Positions 24,266-33,436 of a stretch of DNA of 36,488 bases are shown piece by piece. A model generated the notes under the pieces. The model saw only the letters and a program-made list of their open reading frames with translations. It made no database searches and was not told where the DNA came from. Origin of the DNA: Candidatus Omnitrophota bacterium. Its GTDB lineage: Bacteria; Omnitrophota; Gorgyraeia; Zapsychrales; Fredricksoniimonadaceae. Location: positions 1 through 36,488 of the forward strand of contig CAIOTT010000013.1 of assembly GCA_903861305.1 (NCBI GenBank), given 5' to 3'. How positions within the stretch are numbered: the stretch's first letter is position 1; each line of letters starts with the position of its first letter. The position numbers and the translations under genes were made by a program.

Positions 24266-26893
24266 TCAGATCAGTCCTTTCACAAGCTTCAAGGCCACGT
24301 CAATAGCGTCGGCAAGCTTCGCGGGCTCTTTCCCGCCAGCCTGGGCCATGGTCGGCCTTCCGCCGCCCGAACCGCCCATGAGCGGCGCCGCTTTCTGGAT
24401 AATATCCCCCGCCTTGATATTTCTGGCGACCAGATCATCCGTCACGGTCACAAGAAGGGCCGCCTCATCATTCACCGCTCCGAGGATGTGGATCGAAGAC
24501 GGGCACTTTTGCTTGATAATATCCGATACCCGGCGCAGCGTATCCATATCGACATCCTTGAAGATGTGATGGACGATAACAGCACCTTTGAAGGTTTCCG
24601 CTTTAGCGATAATATCATCAAGTCCGGCCTTAATGACATTGAAATTCAGGTCACTGACCTTCTTCTGAAGGTCTTTCAGGCGCTTTGACTGAAGCTCTAC
24701 CTTGGCCGCAATATCGTCAGGCGTGGTCTTAAGGATCGCTGCCGTCTTGTCAAGGATATGGTCCCTTCCACGGACAGCGTCAACAGCCCCTGTCCCCGTG
24801 ACCGCCTCGATACGGCGGATGCCCTGCGCGACGGCGCCTTCAGAAACCACCCTGAACAAACCCGCCTGACCGGTACAATCAAGATGCGTGCCGCCGCAGA
24901 ACTCCCGTGAATAATCGCCCGCACTGACCACGCGCACTGTTGTCCCGTATTTTTCAGCAAAGAACGCGAGCGCCCCGCTTGTGCTGGCCTCTTCAAGGGA
25001 CATTTCTTTTTTAGCGACAAGATCGCTGCGACGGATAAAAGCGTTCACCATATCCTCGATCTTTTCGATCTCAAGCTTCGTGACGGCTTTGGGATGAATA
25101 AAATCAAACCGCAAGCGGTCGCTGTCGACCAGCGAACCCTGCTGCTTGACATGCTCACCCAGGACCGCGCGAAGGGCCGACTGCAATAAATGCGTGGCCG
25201 TATGGTTGCGCGCGATGGCCATCCTCCGTTCGCCGTCTATGGAGGCCTTGACATGTTCGCCGCGGCGCAAAACGCCGCGGGTCAACGTGCCTTTATGGGT
25301 GTAAACGTCGGTTAGCTTCTGCGTATCCGCAACCTTAACGCTGGCGTTCGGAGTGCAGATAGCGCCCGTATCCGCACACTGCCCGCCTTGAGCAGCATAG
25401 AATGGCGTCTTATCAAGGATGACCGTAACAGCATCGCCCTGTTTAGCCTCTTCAACAGCGGCGCCATTGACAAACAACCTCAACACAACCGCATCTGACG
25501 CCGGAGAATCATAGCCGACAAACACCGTCTTGGGAAGATCCCTGATGTCAATATCTCCCGTTAGAAAAACATCCCCCTGCATCTTGCTCGACGCACGGGA
25601 ACGGTCTTTCTGCCGGGCCATCAAGGCTTCGGCGTGAATGTCAGCCTGGGACAGTATATCCCCGCCAAAAGCCTCTTTGACTTTGGCTTGGATCAATGCC
25701 AGCGGCAAGCCGTAGGTGTCCCGATAACGGAACATCAATTCGCCCACAAGCTGCGGTTCAGGCTTGATGCGCGCGAGCTCAGCGGAAAATTCAGGGACTT
25801 TTTGGGCATTCAGTTTAATGACAGATTCTTCCACGCGCTTGACCAACGCTTCGATATCCGACTGTTTCCCGACAAGTTCCGGATAAGGCCCCTTCATGAT
25901 GCCGACAACAACAGGGATGAACGTATGCACCAGAGGCTTGGTGATCCCCGCCTGCAGCAGGATGTTGGACATATCCACGACAAGCTTGCGCATCACATAC
26001 CCGCGCCCTTCATTGGAAGGAACGACGCCATCGGCAAGGCCAAAGGTAACGGCGCGTGCATGATCCGCGATCACACGAGTTTCCTTCAAGGAGATCTTCG
26101 CCCCTTCTCCAGCGATAGCCCTTGTCACGGCCTGAGTGAGCGGCAAAAAAAGATCGGTCTCGAAATTATTGTGCTTGCCCTGCATGACCGCAGTCAAGCG
26201 CTCCAACCCCATCCCGGTATCGATATTACGCGCCGGCAAAGGTTCAAGCACCCCGCCATCCTTGCGGTTATATTGCGTGAACACAAGGTTCCAGACCTCA
26301 CAAAAACGGCCACAATTGCAATCCGGGTTACAATCCGGATCTTTACAATCCGCCACACCCCAATCAAAGAATATCTCCGAGCAGGGACCGCAGGGGCCAT
26401 TGGGCCCGTTCAAACGAGCGTTCGACGGCCAGAAATTGGATTTGTCGCCGAGTTTTACGATGCGCGCGGCCGGGACCTTGATATCATTCAGCCATATAGC
26501 ATAGGCTTCTTCATCATCCTTATTGACAGAGACCCACAGTTTCTCCGCCGGGATGCCCATGACCTTCGTCAGGAACTCCCAACCCCAGGCGATAGCCTCG
26601 GGCTTGAAGTAATCCCCGAAAGAAAAATTCCCCAGCATCTCGAACATCGTGTGGTGAAAATCAGTGACCCCGACTTCCGTAAGATCGTCCGTCCGCAGAC
26701 ATTTTTGCGATGTGGTGGCCCGCTTGAAATCCGTAACATGCCCCATGAACTGCAGTTTGAACTGCTGCATGCCCGCTGTTGTAAAAAGCACCGTCGGATC
26801 ATCTTTAGGGACCAGGGAATCACTGGCAATGACCTTGTGACCTTTGGACTTGAAAAATTCAAGGTACTTGGTACGGATATCGTGGCCTGTCAT
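24266..26893 (-). CDS. alaS: Alanyl-tRNA synthetase AlaS
   Basis: The 875-residue class II synthetase charges tRNA-Ala and edits mischarged Ser and Gly. Domains in order are the catalytic core (opening TGHDIRTKYLEFFKSKGHK, with FTTAGMQQFKLQFMG), the tRNA-recognition region and the editing domain with zinc-type motifs HTATHLL and CGGTH. The C-Ala domain ends in GGSGGGRPTMAQAGG. A cysteine-rich insertion follows the GPCGPCSEIFFDWG motif (DPDCNPDCNCGRFCEVWNLV), a variant seen in many lineages. It overlaps recX by 4 bp. The recA-recX-alaS order is common in bacteria. Confidence 0.97.
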   Translation of the reverse strand: MTGHDIRTKYLEFFKSKGHKVIASDSLVPKDDPTVLFTTAGMQQFKLQFMGHVTDFKRATTSQKCLRTDDLTEVGVTDFHHTMFEMLGNFSFGDYFKPEAIAWGWEFLTKVMGIPAEKLWVSVNKDDEEAYAIWLNDIKVPAARIVKLGDKSNFWPSNARLNGPNGPCGPCSEIFFDWGVADCKDPDCNPDCNCGRFCEVWNLVFTQYNRKDGGVLEPLPARNIDTGMGLERLTAVMQGKHNNFETDLFLPLTQAVTRAIAGEGAKISLKETRVIADHARAVTFGLADGVVPSNEGRGYVMRKLVVDMSNILLQAGITKPLVHTFIPVVVGIMKGPYPELVGKQSDIEALVKRVEESVIKLNAQKVPEFSAELARIKPEPQLVGELMFRYRDTYGLPLALIQAKVKEAFGGDILSQADIHAEALMARQKDRSRASSKMQGDVFLTGDIDIRDLPKTVFVGYDSPASDAVVLRLFVNGAAVEEAKQGDAVTVILDKTPFYAAQGGQCADTGAICTPNASVKVADTQKLTDVYTHKGTLTRGVLRRGEHVKASIDGERRMAIARNHTATHLLQSALRAVLGEHVKQQGSLVDSDRLRFDFIHPKAVTKLEIEKIEDMVNAFIRRSDLVAKKEMSLEEASTSGALAFFAEKYGTTVRVVSAGDYSREFCGGTHLDCTGQAGLFRVVSEGAVAQGIRRIEAVTGTGAVDAVRGRDHILDKTAAILKTTPDDIAAKVELQSKRLKDLQKKVSDLNFNVIKAGLDDIIAKAETFKGAVIVHHIFKDVDMDTLRRVSDIIKQKCPSSIHILGAVNDEAALLVTVTDDLVARNIKAGDIIQKAAPLMGGSGGGRPTMAQAGGKEPAKLADAIDVALKLVKGLI

Positions 26894-27360
26894 ATTCCTC
26901 TGATCACTTTCATGATAGCGCTCATGCTGAACCCCCTGCGTGCGAGATAATCCATCAAACGCTTCCTGCGCTTGAGAGGATCAACGTCACTGTACTTCCG
27001 TGCTCTTTTTGCGGCGAGCCGGCGAACCATTTCAACTTCGTCAACATTCTCCATGGCCTGCCGGCATACGCTTTCTACCAGCTCTTTGGGAATACCCTTA
27101 TCAGCCAGTTCAAGAGCTATCCGCCGCAATCCCATAGGCTTGTTCAGCCGGTATTGCAGCCATGCCCTGGCAAAAGCTGCATCATCAAGAAGCCCTGTTC
27201 CGATCAGTTCCTGGATGATTCCCGCGACCACACCGGAGTCAAACCCTTTGTCCAGCATTTTCCGACGCAGCTCATCCGAACTGCGTGGCCTAAATTTTAA
27301 AAGGCGAAGGGCGTAACCCTTCGCCTTTTTCAGCTCTATTGTTCCGGTAGTGCCGTCCAT
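26890..27360 (-). CDS. recX: RecA-modulating protein RecX
   Basis: RecX blocks RecA filament extension. This 156-residue helical-repeat protein shows the family pattern: YALRLLKFRPRSSDELRRKM, DKGFDSGVVAGIIQELIGTG, LLDDAAFARAWLQYR and YLARRGFSMSAIMKVI. It starts 7 bp after the recA stop and overlaps alaS by 4 bp. A strong hairpin lies inside codons 11-21 of the gene and may limit expression of recX and alaS relative to recA. Confidence 0.9.
   Translation of the reverse strand: MDGTTGTIELKKAKGYALRLLKFRPRSSDELRRKMLDKGFDSGVVAGIIQELIGTGLLDDAAFARAWLQYRLNKPMGLRRIALELADKGIPKELVESVCRQAMENVDEVEMVRRLAAKRARKYSDVDPLKRRKRLMDYLARRGFSMSAIMKVIRGI
27299..27329 (-). terminator. Terminator-like hairpin inside recX coding sequence
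   Basis: A perfect 13-bp inverted repeat (arms 27299-27311 and 27317-27329, 5-nt loop) lies 32-62 nt into recX. On the minus strand the 3' arm ends in TTTT, and the 5' arm starts with a complementary A-run, then AAAATTTA follows. The shape is that of an attenuating intrinsic terminator between recA and its downstream genes. Confidence 0.6.
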
Positions 27361-27367
27361 CCTCGAA

Positions 27368-28411
27368 CTACTCGGTCTTTTTAACCGGAACAGGCACTAT
27401 CTTTGACCTCTCAATGACAAGCTTTTCTATCTTTTGCGCGACCTTGGGGTTATCCTGCAAGAATTTCCGGACATTGTCCCGGCCCTGCCCGATGCGTTCA
27501 CCTTCAAATGCGAACCACGCGCCTGACTTGTCGATAACATTGTACTTGATGCCCGTGTCCATCAGGTCGCTCGCCGCGGATATCCCCTCGTCAAAATGGA
27601 TCTCGAACTCAGCTTCCTTGAACGGGGCTGCCACCTTATTCTTGACGATCTTGGCCCTGACACGGTTGCCGATCACATCATCGCCCCTTTTGAGGGTTTC
27701 AATGCGGCGCAGATCAATGCGCACCGACGAATAGAATTTTAGAGCGTTCCCGCCGGTCGTTGTCTCAGGATTCCCGAACATAACGCCAATTTTCATGCGG
27801 ATCTGGTTGATAAAAATAAGGCATGTGTTGGACTTACTGGTAACCGCCGTAAGCTTTCTCAGGGCCTGGGACATCAACCGGGCGTGCAACCCCATGTGGC
27901 TGTCGCCCATATCGCCCTCGATCTCAGCTTTAGGGGTCAAAGCCGCCACAGAATCAACGATCACCAGGTCAACAGCACTCGAACGCACCAGCGTTTCCGC
28001 TATCTCCAGGGCCTGTTCACCGGTATCTGGCTGGGAAACAAGGAGATCTTCCAGCTTGACGCCGATCTTGGCCGCATAGGAAGCATCAAAAGCATGCTCC
28101 GCGTCAATGAAAGCCGCCACACCACCCTTTTTCTGGATCTGACGGATAATGCTCAACGTCAACGTTGTTTTTCCTGATGATTCCGGGCCATAGATCTCAA
28201 CAACCCTGCCGCGCGGAATACCACCGATACCAAGGGCGATATCAAGGCCAAGAGATCCTGTAGGGATCGCGTCCACATCAGCATGGACCTGCCCATCCAG
28301 TTTCATGATAGACCCCTTCCCGAACTGCTTCTCGATCTGCGTCAAGGCAAGATCAAGCGCCTTCTTGCGATTCTCGATCTCCGCAGGCGTTACTTTCTTT
28401 ACTTCACTCAT
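27368..28411 (-). CDS. recA: Recombinase RecA
   Basis: The 347-residue RecA forms ATP-dependent filaments on single-stranded DNA for recombination and SOS signalling. Walker A GPESSGKT is at residues 75-82. The Walker B region ([20 protein letters not shown]) and the DNA-binding loop L2 region ([30 protein letters not shown]) are intact. I chose the ATG at 28411 because a GGAGG lies 5 nt upstream; a GTG at 28423 is in frame but would place the SD inside the gene. Transcription starts from a perfect consensus promoter just upstream. No recognisable LexA box overlaps that promoter. Confidence 0.98.
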   Translation of the reverse strand: MSEVKKVTPAEIENRKKALDLALTQIEKQFGKGSIMKLDGQVHADVDAIPTGSLGLDIALGIGGIPRGRVVEIYGPESSGKTTLTLSIIRQIQKKGGVAAFIDAEHAFDASYAAKIGVKLEDLLVSQPDTGEQALEIAETLVRSSAVDLVIVDSVAALTPKAEIEGDMGDSHMGLHARLMSQALRKLTAVTSKSNTCLIFINQIRMKIGVMFGNPETTTGGNALKFYSSVRIDLRRIETLKRGDDVIGNRVRAKIVKNKVAAPFKEAEFEIHFDEGISAASDLMDTGIKYNVIDKSGAWFAFEGERIGQGRDNVRKFLQDNPKVAQKIEKLVIERSKIVPVPVKKTE

Positions 28412-28455
28412 ACATACCTCCACTACTAATATAATTAATTAAGAAGGGGTGGATG

Positions 28456-28484
28456 ATTATACAAAAGAGGTGCCGGGTTGTCAA
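28456..28484 (-). promoter_or_regulatory. Perfect consensus sigma-70 promoter for recA
   Basis: On the minus strand, TTGACA (28479-28484), a spacer of exactly 17 nt and TATAAT (28456-28461) match the sigma-70 consensus at all 12 positions. The expected start is about 38 nt before the recA ATG. The -35 hexamer overlaps the stop codon of the preceding glycosyltransferase gene. Confidence 0.88.
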
Positions 28485-29983
28485 CGAAGCGTCATAGACA
28501 ATGTTGGCGGAAATTTAGTCAGCCTGTAAATTGAGAAATCGTCATTGGCCCAGACTTTAAGTATCTCATCCGCAGGGACCTTCCTGATAACATCCCACAG
28601 CGGGTCCTGCTTCTTGTTAAACAGGATGATATATTTCTTATGCGCGTCCAGGACCCTCCAGTCTCTAACCCAGACAGCAGAAACACCTGTCATCAGGTGC
28701 AGTGCCTTAGGCCGAATAAAGATAACCTCATCCTCGTGCTGGACATGAGAAACGACCCAGCGGCACATCTCCTTGGCGGAGGGACACAATATTTCATCAT
28801 CATTAAAATTCCAATTATATAAAATATTTCCCGCGTTGAACAATACCACCAGGGAACACAACCCCCTAAGAACAGCTTTGCGCATCTTCATGCCTGGTAA
28901 TGACGGGGACACATAAATTTTCACACAAAGGTACAAAAGGATCCCATAAACAGGCAGCAAAAACCTTGCGAAATGATACGCTGAATGCGGCACCCAGGAC
29001 CAGCCCAGCATCATGAACATATAAATCACAAACACACAGCCGACAAAATCCAGGCGCCCCTTGCTTGCAAAATAAATCGTGCTGATGAATAGCATAACGA
29101 AGAACGCTGCTCCATAATAAGGAACATGCGCGATCAGCATGAACAGCAGACCTGAAAAGTCTGTCTGTCCGGGAACAATAGTGTACAGAAGACCAGCCCA
29201 CGCCTGATTGGCATTGTGCAGGCAGTGTTGCACATAACTCCATGGATCACTGAATATTTGATCAAAAAAACCCTTTCCCATCCCGAAAAAAAATTTTTGA
29301 AGTCCAAGTGTCAGCAAACAGGCTAAAAATGAAAACACAATGTCCCTCTTCCAGTGCGGATCCTTCTTCTTTGAATAAAATAAAAAAAGACCAGCCGCAA
29401 CAAATAGGACCAGAGCGGCTGAACGGGTCAATAATCCGGCAGAAGAAATGATCAAGAACAAATAAAAGAACCTTGCGTTCCCATCTTTGAGATAACGCTC
29501 AAAGAACACCACCGCCCACAACAATTCTACGGCAAACGGGATATCTGTGAGAAGATTCTGCTTAAAAACGAAGAAATACGAGGACATTGCCGTCAGAACA
29601 GCTGCAGCACGTGCCAGATCACGGTCAAATCGTGACCGAACAAGGCAATATACACCCCACACCTCCAATATCCAAAAAAGTATATTCAATGATTTCAGGA
29701 GAACAAAATTAAGACCAAAGAATTTAAGCCATGGAAGGATCAATATAGAATAAAACGGTGGCAAAGAAACATCGACACCGTAAACCGCGGAGACCTGAAA
29801 CGGCCTTCCATCAATCAAATTAAAGGCAGAAAGGATATACTGGGCAAAGTCATCGCCCCAGTTATGCCCATCCTTGAGAGTAATCCCATTGGCAATAAAC
29901 GTGAAAACCAAGACGAACCAGAACGCGGCTTCTTGCCGGTCAATGCCAACAAACCTCTTGAATATCGTCATAAATGTACTCAT
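28481..29983 (-). CDS. GT39/ArnT-like membrane glycosyltransferase (GT-C fold)
   Basis: The roughly 500-residue protein has about ten hydrophobic helices. After the first helix an extracytoplasmic loop carries an acidic pair (NWGDDFAQYI, D44-D45), the site that binds metal and polyprenyl-phosphate sugar in GT-C enzymes of the PMT/ArnT/GT39 group. A C-terminal soluble region (about 400-500) contains the pattern FIRPKALHLMTG. Such enzymes move a sugar from a lipid carrier to lipid A, protein or another glycan; the acceptor cannot be read from sequence. The start is uncertain: I used the ATG at 29983, with 29998 and 29971 as alternatives, and none has a strong Shine-Dalgarno. It overlaps the end of the TMTC-like gene and follows the pilin cluster in the same direction. 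Confidence 0.75.
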   Translation of the reverse strand: MSTFMTIFKRFVGIDRQEAAFWFVLVFTFIANGITLKDGHNWGDDFAQYILSAFNLIDGRPFQVSAVYGVDVSLPPFYSILILPWLKFFGLNFVLLKSLNILFWILEVWGVYCLVRSRFDRDLARAAAVLTAMSSYFFVFKQNLLTDIPFAVELLWAVVFFERYLKDGNARFFYLFLIISSAGLLTRSAALVLFVAAGLFLFYSKKKDPHWKRDIVFSFLACLLTLGLQKFFFGMGKGFFDQIFSDPWSYVQHCLHNANQAWAGLLYTIVPGQTDFSGLLFMLIAHVPYYGAAFFVMLFISTIYFASKGRLDFVGCVFVIYMFMMLGWSWVPHSAYHFARFLLPVYGILLYLCVKIYVSPSLPGMKMRKAVLRGLCSLVVLFNAGNILYNWNFNDDEILCPSAKEMCRWVVSHVQHEDEVIFIRPKALHLMTGVSAVWVRDWRVLDAHKKYIILFNKKQDPLWDVIRKVPADEILKVWANDDFSIYRLTKFPPTLSMTLR

Positions 29984-31709
29984 TAAAATAAAACCCATAA
30001 GTATTCTGCCATAATTTTTTCCTCTCTGGGGAATCAGAGCGCGACAACTCTTGTTCCAAAGCCCATCGCGCGGCGGCATAATCGGAAAATTTTAATGAAA
30101 GACGGATCAAGTCCTCACCATATTCGGGCGTGGGGGAAATCTGAACAGCCGACGCATACGCCTTTATGGCCGCGGCCACATCTCCCTTGAGCTCATAAAT
30201 ATGCCCCCTAAGGAACATCCCCGCTGCATACTTGTCAATAGCCGGATAGGTATCCAGATACAACTCTGCGGACATAATATCGTTCTTCGCCAAATATGCG
30301 CTCACGATCTCGATCACAGCCGTGCTCGAAGGATTATTTAAAGAAGGGGACAAAGCGATCGCCATTTCATCGTAGTAGATCGCATCATTATTCTTCCCGG
30401 TTTTAAGCGCCTCTTCGGCGCATATCTCATAGCCTTTATAGCTTTTGGGGTACCTGGCGATCCAGGCCCGGCCAATGGTCATATTGTCTTTCCAAAGAAA
30501 TTCATTATTCAAAGTAGCGATAGCGCATAAACCGACAAACAAAACCATGCCCCATCGCGCCATAACCTTAAGGATCGGGACATTCCGTTGAAATGCCTTG
30601 TCATATAAAACACCGCATAAGATCCACACCGCAATCCCCGGCATGTACATAAATCTTAAAGCGATAGGATTCCACGACGGAATAAGATTAGATACGGGAA
30701 AATATGTCAGCAAAAACCAGCACGCCCAGAAGACCGTCCTGTCTCTGATAATAATGCCGCGGGCCACCCATAATAAACAACCCGTCATTAAAAATAATAA
30801 CCCCCAGAATTCAGATGTCACGGGTGATAAGATCGACGGAAGATACAGGCCGGGAAAGGAAATGAGATCCGTTGGAAAAAGGAACATCTTAAGATTGATC
30901 CCAAGCGCCGCCGTGATCAGCCCTGCGTGTTTTAACAAAGACCACCCGCCCCATATATCAAGAACGGTCTGGTTCTGAAAAACAACAGTATAACAATAAA
31001 GATAAACCGCCATGACAGCGCCGCACATCAAGAACCAGACAAGTTCAGTTCTTCTCTGAAAAGACTGGACATACACCCGGTCGTAAAGAAAAAATATCAA
31101 CGGCAGAAAAAAAGCCGCTTCTTTGGAAAAGATCGCCAGAAAAAAAACAAAAACAGCTCCTGACGCCCAGACACAGGTGCCATGCCGGCGGAACAGACAC
31201 CAACAGCCTACTGATACAAGAGAAAAAAAGACCACCAGCAGGTCCGCCCTGAAACCTATGGCTGCGACCGCCTCGGACTGGACCGGATGAACTGAAAAAA
31301 GAAGAGCGGCAACGAACGCGGCTCGCCCGGAAAGAAAAAACTCGCTCAACAGCAGGAAGATCAAAACAGTATTGAGTAAATGTAACAGCAGATTTGTGAA
31401 ATGATACCCCCAGGGAACTGCTCCCCAGCATTGCGTATCAAGAAAATACGTTAAACTGAGGACAGGACGATACGCGACTGAACCTGATCCTTTATTGTCA
31501 GATTCATTCTTAAACACTATATCCGGACGCGTTATATAATCACGCGAAAATAACATGCCGATATTTGAAAAAGAACGATAAAAATTATTGTTCAGGAACA
31601 GGATCGCGTCATCGCCGGCAAACCCGTTAAAAATGACACGCCCGTGCAGGATCAACGTCAACAGGATCAAAAAGATAAGTTTCTTTGGATATAAAAAACT
31701 TGTTCTCAT
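29940..31709 (-). CDS. TMTC/DUF1736-like multispanning glycosyltransferase with C-terminal TPRs
   Basis: The 589-residue protein has an N-terminal helix, then an acidic pair (FAGDDAILF, D33-D34) in the first extracytoplasmic loop, as in GT-C enzymes. About ten more helices follow. The LKMFLFPTDLISFPGLY segment resembles the DUF1736 region of TMTC proteins, which O-mannosylate cadherins in animals. The last 180 residues are helical repeats of TPR type (GRAWIARYPKSYKGYEICAE, GDVAAAIKAYASAVQISPTP). TPRs in such enzymes can bring the protein acceptor. It overlaps rsmE by 4 bp and the GT39-like gene by about 44 bp. Family-level assignment is fair; the substrate is unknown, with pilins encoded just upstream as a plausible target. 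Confidence 0.75.
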   Translation of the reverse strand: MRTSFLYPKKLIFLILLTLILHGRVIFNGFAGDDAILFLNNNFYRSFSNIGMLFSRDYITRPDIVFKNESDNKGSGSVAYRPVLSLTYFLDTQCWGAVPWGYHFTNLLLHLLNTVLIFLLLSEFFLSGRAAFVAALLFSVHPVQSEAVAAIGFRADLLVVFFSLVSVGCWCLFRRHGTCVWASGAVFVFFLAIFSKEAAFFLPLIFFLYDRVYVQSFQRRTELVWFLMCGAVMAVYLYCYTVVFQNQTVLDIWGGWSLLKHAGLITAALGINLKMFLFPTDLISFPGLYLPSILSPVTSEFWGLLFLMTGCLLWVARGIIIRDRTVFWACWFLLTYFPVSNLIPSWNPIALRFMYMPGIAVWILCGVLYDKAFQRNVPILKVMARWGMVLFVGLCAIATLNNEFLWKDNMTIGRAWIARYPKSYKGYEICAEEALKTGKNNDAIYYDEMAIALSPSLNNPSSTAVIEIVSAYLAKNDIMSAELYLDTYPAIDKYAAGMFLRGHIYELKGDVAAAIKAYASAVQISPTPEYGEDLIRLSLKFSDYAAARWALEQELSRSDSPERKKLWQNTYGFYFNEYIYDDIQEVCWH

Positions 31710-32452
31710 GCAGTCCCGCCGCTAAAGCGCGCGAAAGCCGAAACCGCTATAGCCGCTGTATCAACCTTAAGAACCGTGTCACCCAAAGAAACAGGGATAG
31801 CACCGGCATCAACAGCCATACGGATCTCCTGGGGCGTAAAATCACCTTCAGGTCCTATAAAGAAAGCGACTTCCCGGCATCCATTAAGGCTGGACAAAGC
31901 CTGCGCTACCGGCAACCGTTCGCCTTCAAGCCATGGGATCAATATCTTGACATCCTGGCGGACCAGAAGATGCAGTGCCCTTGAAAAAGAAAGCGGCTCC
32001 GTTATCTCAGGAAAATGGAGGCGCCTGGCCTGCTTCGCCGCATTGATAACAACCCGTCCAAAGCGGCCGGCTTTCTTTTCGTTCTTACGAGGGTCGACGA
32101 TCACCTCAGTCCTCTCTGATAACAGGGGAATAATGCGCGTCACACCGAGCTCCGTGCATTTTTCTATGATAGACTCGAATTTAGCTCTTTTGGGAATAGC
32201 GCAGGCAATGGTCAGGCGCGTCGTATCTGCGGGCGGGATGACAAGGATCTCACGGCAGGTAATTACAGCTGAAGATGAACCAACCTGATCAACAACCCCC
32301 GTAACCAAGGCACCATGCCCATTGACCAGTTCCACCGCATCGCCCCTTTTTAGACGCAAAACCCTGGCGAAGTGCTGGAATTCATCCGGGTCTTCAAGAA
32401 GGATCTTTTGATCGGTTTCTTCAAAAGAAGAAAAAAACCTTGGGGTTGCCAT
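31706..32452 (-). CDS. rsmE: 16S rRNA m3U1498 methyltransferase RsmE
   Basis: RsmE methylates N3 of U1498 of 16S rRNA. The 248-residue protein has an N-terminal PUA-like domain (HFARVLRLKRGDAVELVNGH) and a C-terminal SPOUT trefoil-knot domain. The latter shows KCTELGVTRIIPLLSERTEV, a FFIGPEGDFTPQEI SAM-binding loop and a LKVDTAAIAVSAFARF tail standing in for the usual LR.ETA motif. It begins 2 bp after the last prepilin gene and overlaps the TMTC-like gene by 4 bp, so a housekeeping rRNA gene is embedded in a surface-structure operon. Confidence 0.92.
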   Translation of the reverse strand: MATPRFFSSFEETDQKILLEDPDEFQHFARVLRLKRGDAVELVNGHGALVTGVVDQVGSSSAVITCREILVIPPADTTRLTIACAIPKRAKFESIIEKCTELGVTRIIPLLSERTEVIVDPRKNEKKAGRFGRVVINAAKQARRLHFPEITEPLSFSRALHLLVRQDVKILIPWLEGERLPVAQALSSLNGCREVAFFIGPEGDFTPQEIRMAVDAGAIPVSLGDTVLKVDTAAIAVSAFARFSGGTA

Positions 32453-32454
32453 AT

Positions 32455-33078
32455 CTAGAAACCGGAAGGTCTCTGTCGGAATCGCACGACGGTCTGGGGA
32501 TTAACGGCAGAGCCGGAAGCCAAGTTTGAACCTGAAACGGAAGCTCCAACGGAAGGATCTTTACGGCTGACAAGGGTTATATCAAAATAAAGATCACCCG
32601 TGGCTGAATTCGCAGTTACCTGCGGCGCGGGAATAGCCGGTGAAGTAAATTCATCACTGACCAGTGTTCCTGCAAAAGAGCCCGCAGCTGTGCAGGTACC
32701 TGCGGAAGTCCCTGTATCACAGGCGTAAACATTCGTTCCAACAAGGGTAAAACAGTGCCAGTTATCATCAGTATAAATATTTGGCGTATACGTTCCCGAC
32801 ACCTCGACATCCATGCGAAAACAGATCGTCTGCGTTCCAGCATTGACCGACATACCGGAATTCGCTGTTGTAATGTCGCCATGAGTGCGCCTGACGCTCT
32901 GACGAATATAATCTGCGAGGGCTTGTGTCATCAGGTAAACCTGAATATCATCCGTAAGCTGTTTGCTCGTACTGCGCATGGCAAATTCCGCAGAAAACAC
33001 CCCGCCTACGACCAGAGAAACGATAATGGTCGAAATGATCAATTCCGTAAGCGTAAGCGCGCGCAACCTTTTAAACAT
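32455..33078 (-). CDS. Prepilin-like minor pseudopilin (PilW/GspJ-like)
   Basis: The 207-residue protein has a class III leader, MFKRLRA, cleaved before LTLTELIISTIIVSLVVGGV. Glu is at mature position 5, but Leu replaces the usual Phe at +1. The length and the C-terminal globular domain with four or more cysteines suit the larger minor pseudopilins (PilW or GspJ type) that initiate or cap the fibre. It is the last gene of the prepilin set, 8 bp after the PilV-like gene and 2 bp before rsmE. The exact subfamily is uncertain. Confidence 0.8.
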   Translation of the reverse strand: MFKRLRALTLTELIISTIIVSLVVGGVFSAEFAMRSTSKQLTDDIQVYLMTQALADYIRQSVRRTHGDITTANSGMSVNAGTQTICFRMDVEVSGTYTPNIYTDDNWHCFTLVGTNVYACDTGTSAGTCTAAGSFAGTLVSDEFTSPAIPAPQVTANSATGDLYFDITLVSRKDPSVGASVSGSNLASGSAVNPQTVVRFRQRPSGF

Positions 33079-33086
33079 GAATTACC

Positions 33087-33434
33087 TTACCAATTGACTG
33101 TCATAACAACTTTACGAGCGCCACTGGCGTCTGAGACAACGTAAAAGGCGGTGCAGCCCGGGAATTGCACATCGGTCAAGCCCGAATGAGTGCCAATTGA
33201 CATATTCCCTGAATCCCAGGTCGACGCAACGACATCCTTGCTCAAACTTTCCATGATCTTCTTGCCCATCAAAGCACAACTTAACCTGGCAGCACTTTGA
33301 CCTTGAGCCTGGTTCAATTTTCCAATAACAGCAAAAACAAGCATGGCCGAAGCAGAAAAGATAACAGCCGCCACAACAACTTCTACGAGGGAATAAGCTT
33401 TGTTAGAATATGGATGTCGTCGAATAGATAACAT
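33087..33434 (-). CDS. Prepilin-like minor pseudopilin (PilV/GspI-like)
   Basis: I start this 115-residue gene at 33434, 2 bp after the stop of the previous pilin gene; the longer open frame upstream only shadows that gene. The leader MLSIRRHPYSNKA is followed by YSLVEVVVAAVIFSASAML, with Glu at mature position 5 and Tyr at +1. The short soluble domain and the SLVEVVVA style resemble PilV/GspI minor pseudopilins. Translation is probably coupled to the gene before it, because no independent Shine-Dalgarno of good quality is seen. Confidence 0.75.
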   Translation of the reverse strand: MLSIRRHPYSNKAYSLVEVVVAAVIFSASAMLVFAVIGKLNQAQGQSAARLSCALMGKKIMESLSKDVVASTWDSGNMSIGTHSGLTDVQFPGCTAFYVVSDASGARKVVMTVNW

Positions 33435-33436
33435 AC

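Noticed and set aside
23227-24306. 359-codon plus-strand open frame opposite hisD
   Set aside because: It is antisense to an intact hisD and has no family features.
25634-26950. 438-codon plus-strand open frame opposite alaS
   Set aside because: It lies wholly antisense to a full-length alaS with all motifs intact; the translation shows no domain pattern and arises from the codon bias of the true gene.
28411-28490. Possible LexA/SOS operator upstream of recA
   Set aside because: No CTGT-N8-ACAG or GAAC-N4-GTTC palindrome could be found around the promoter.
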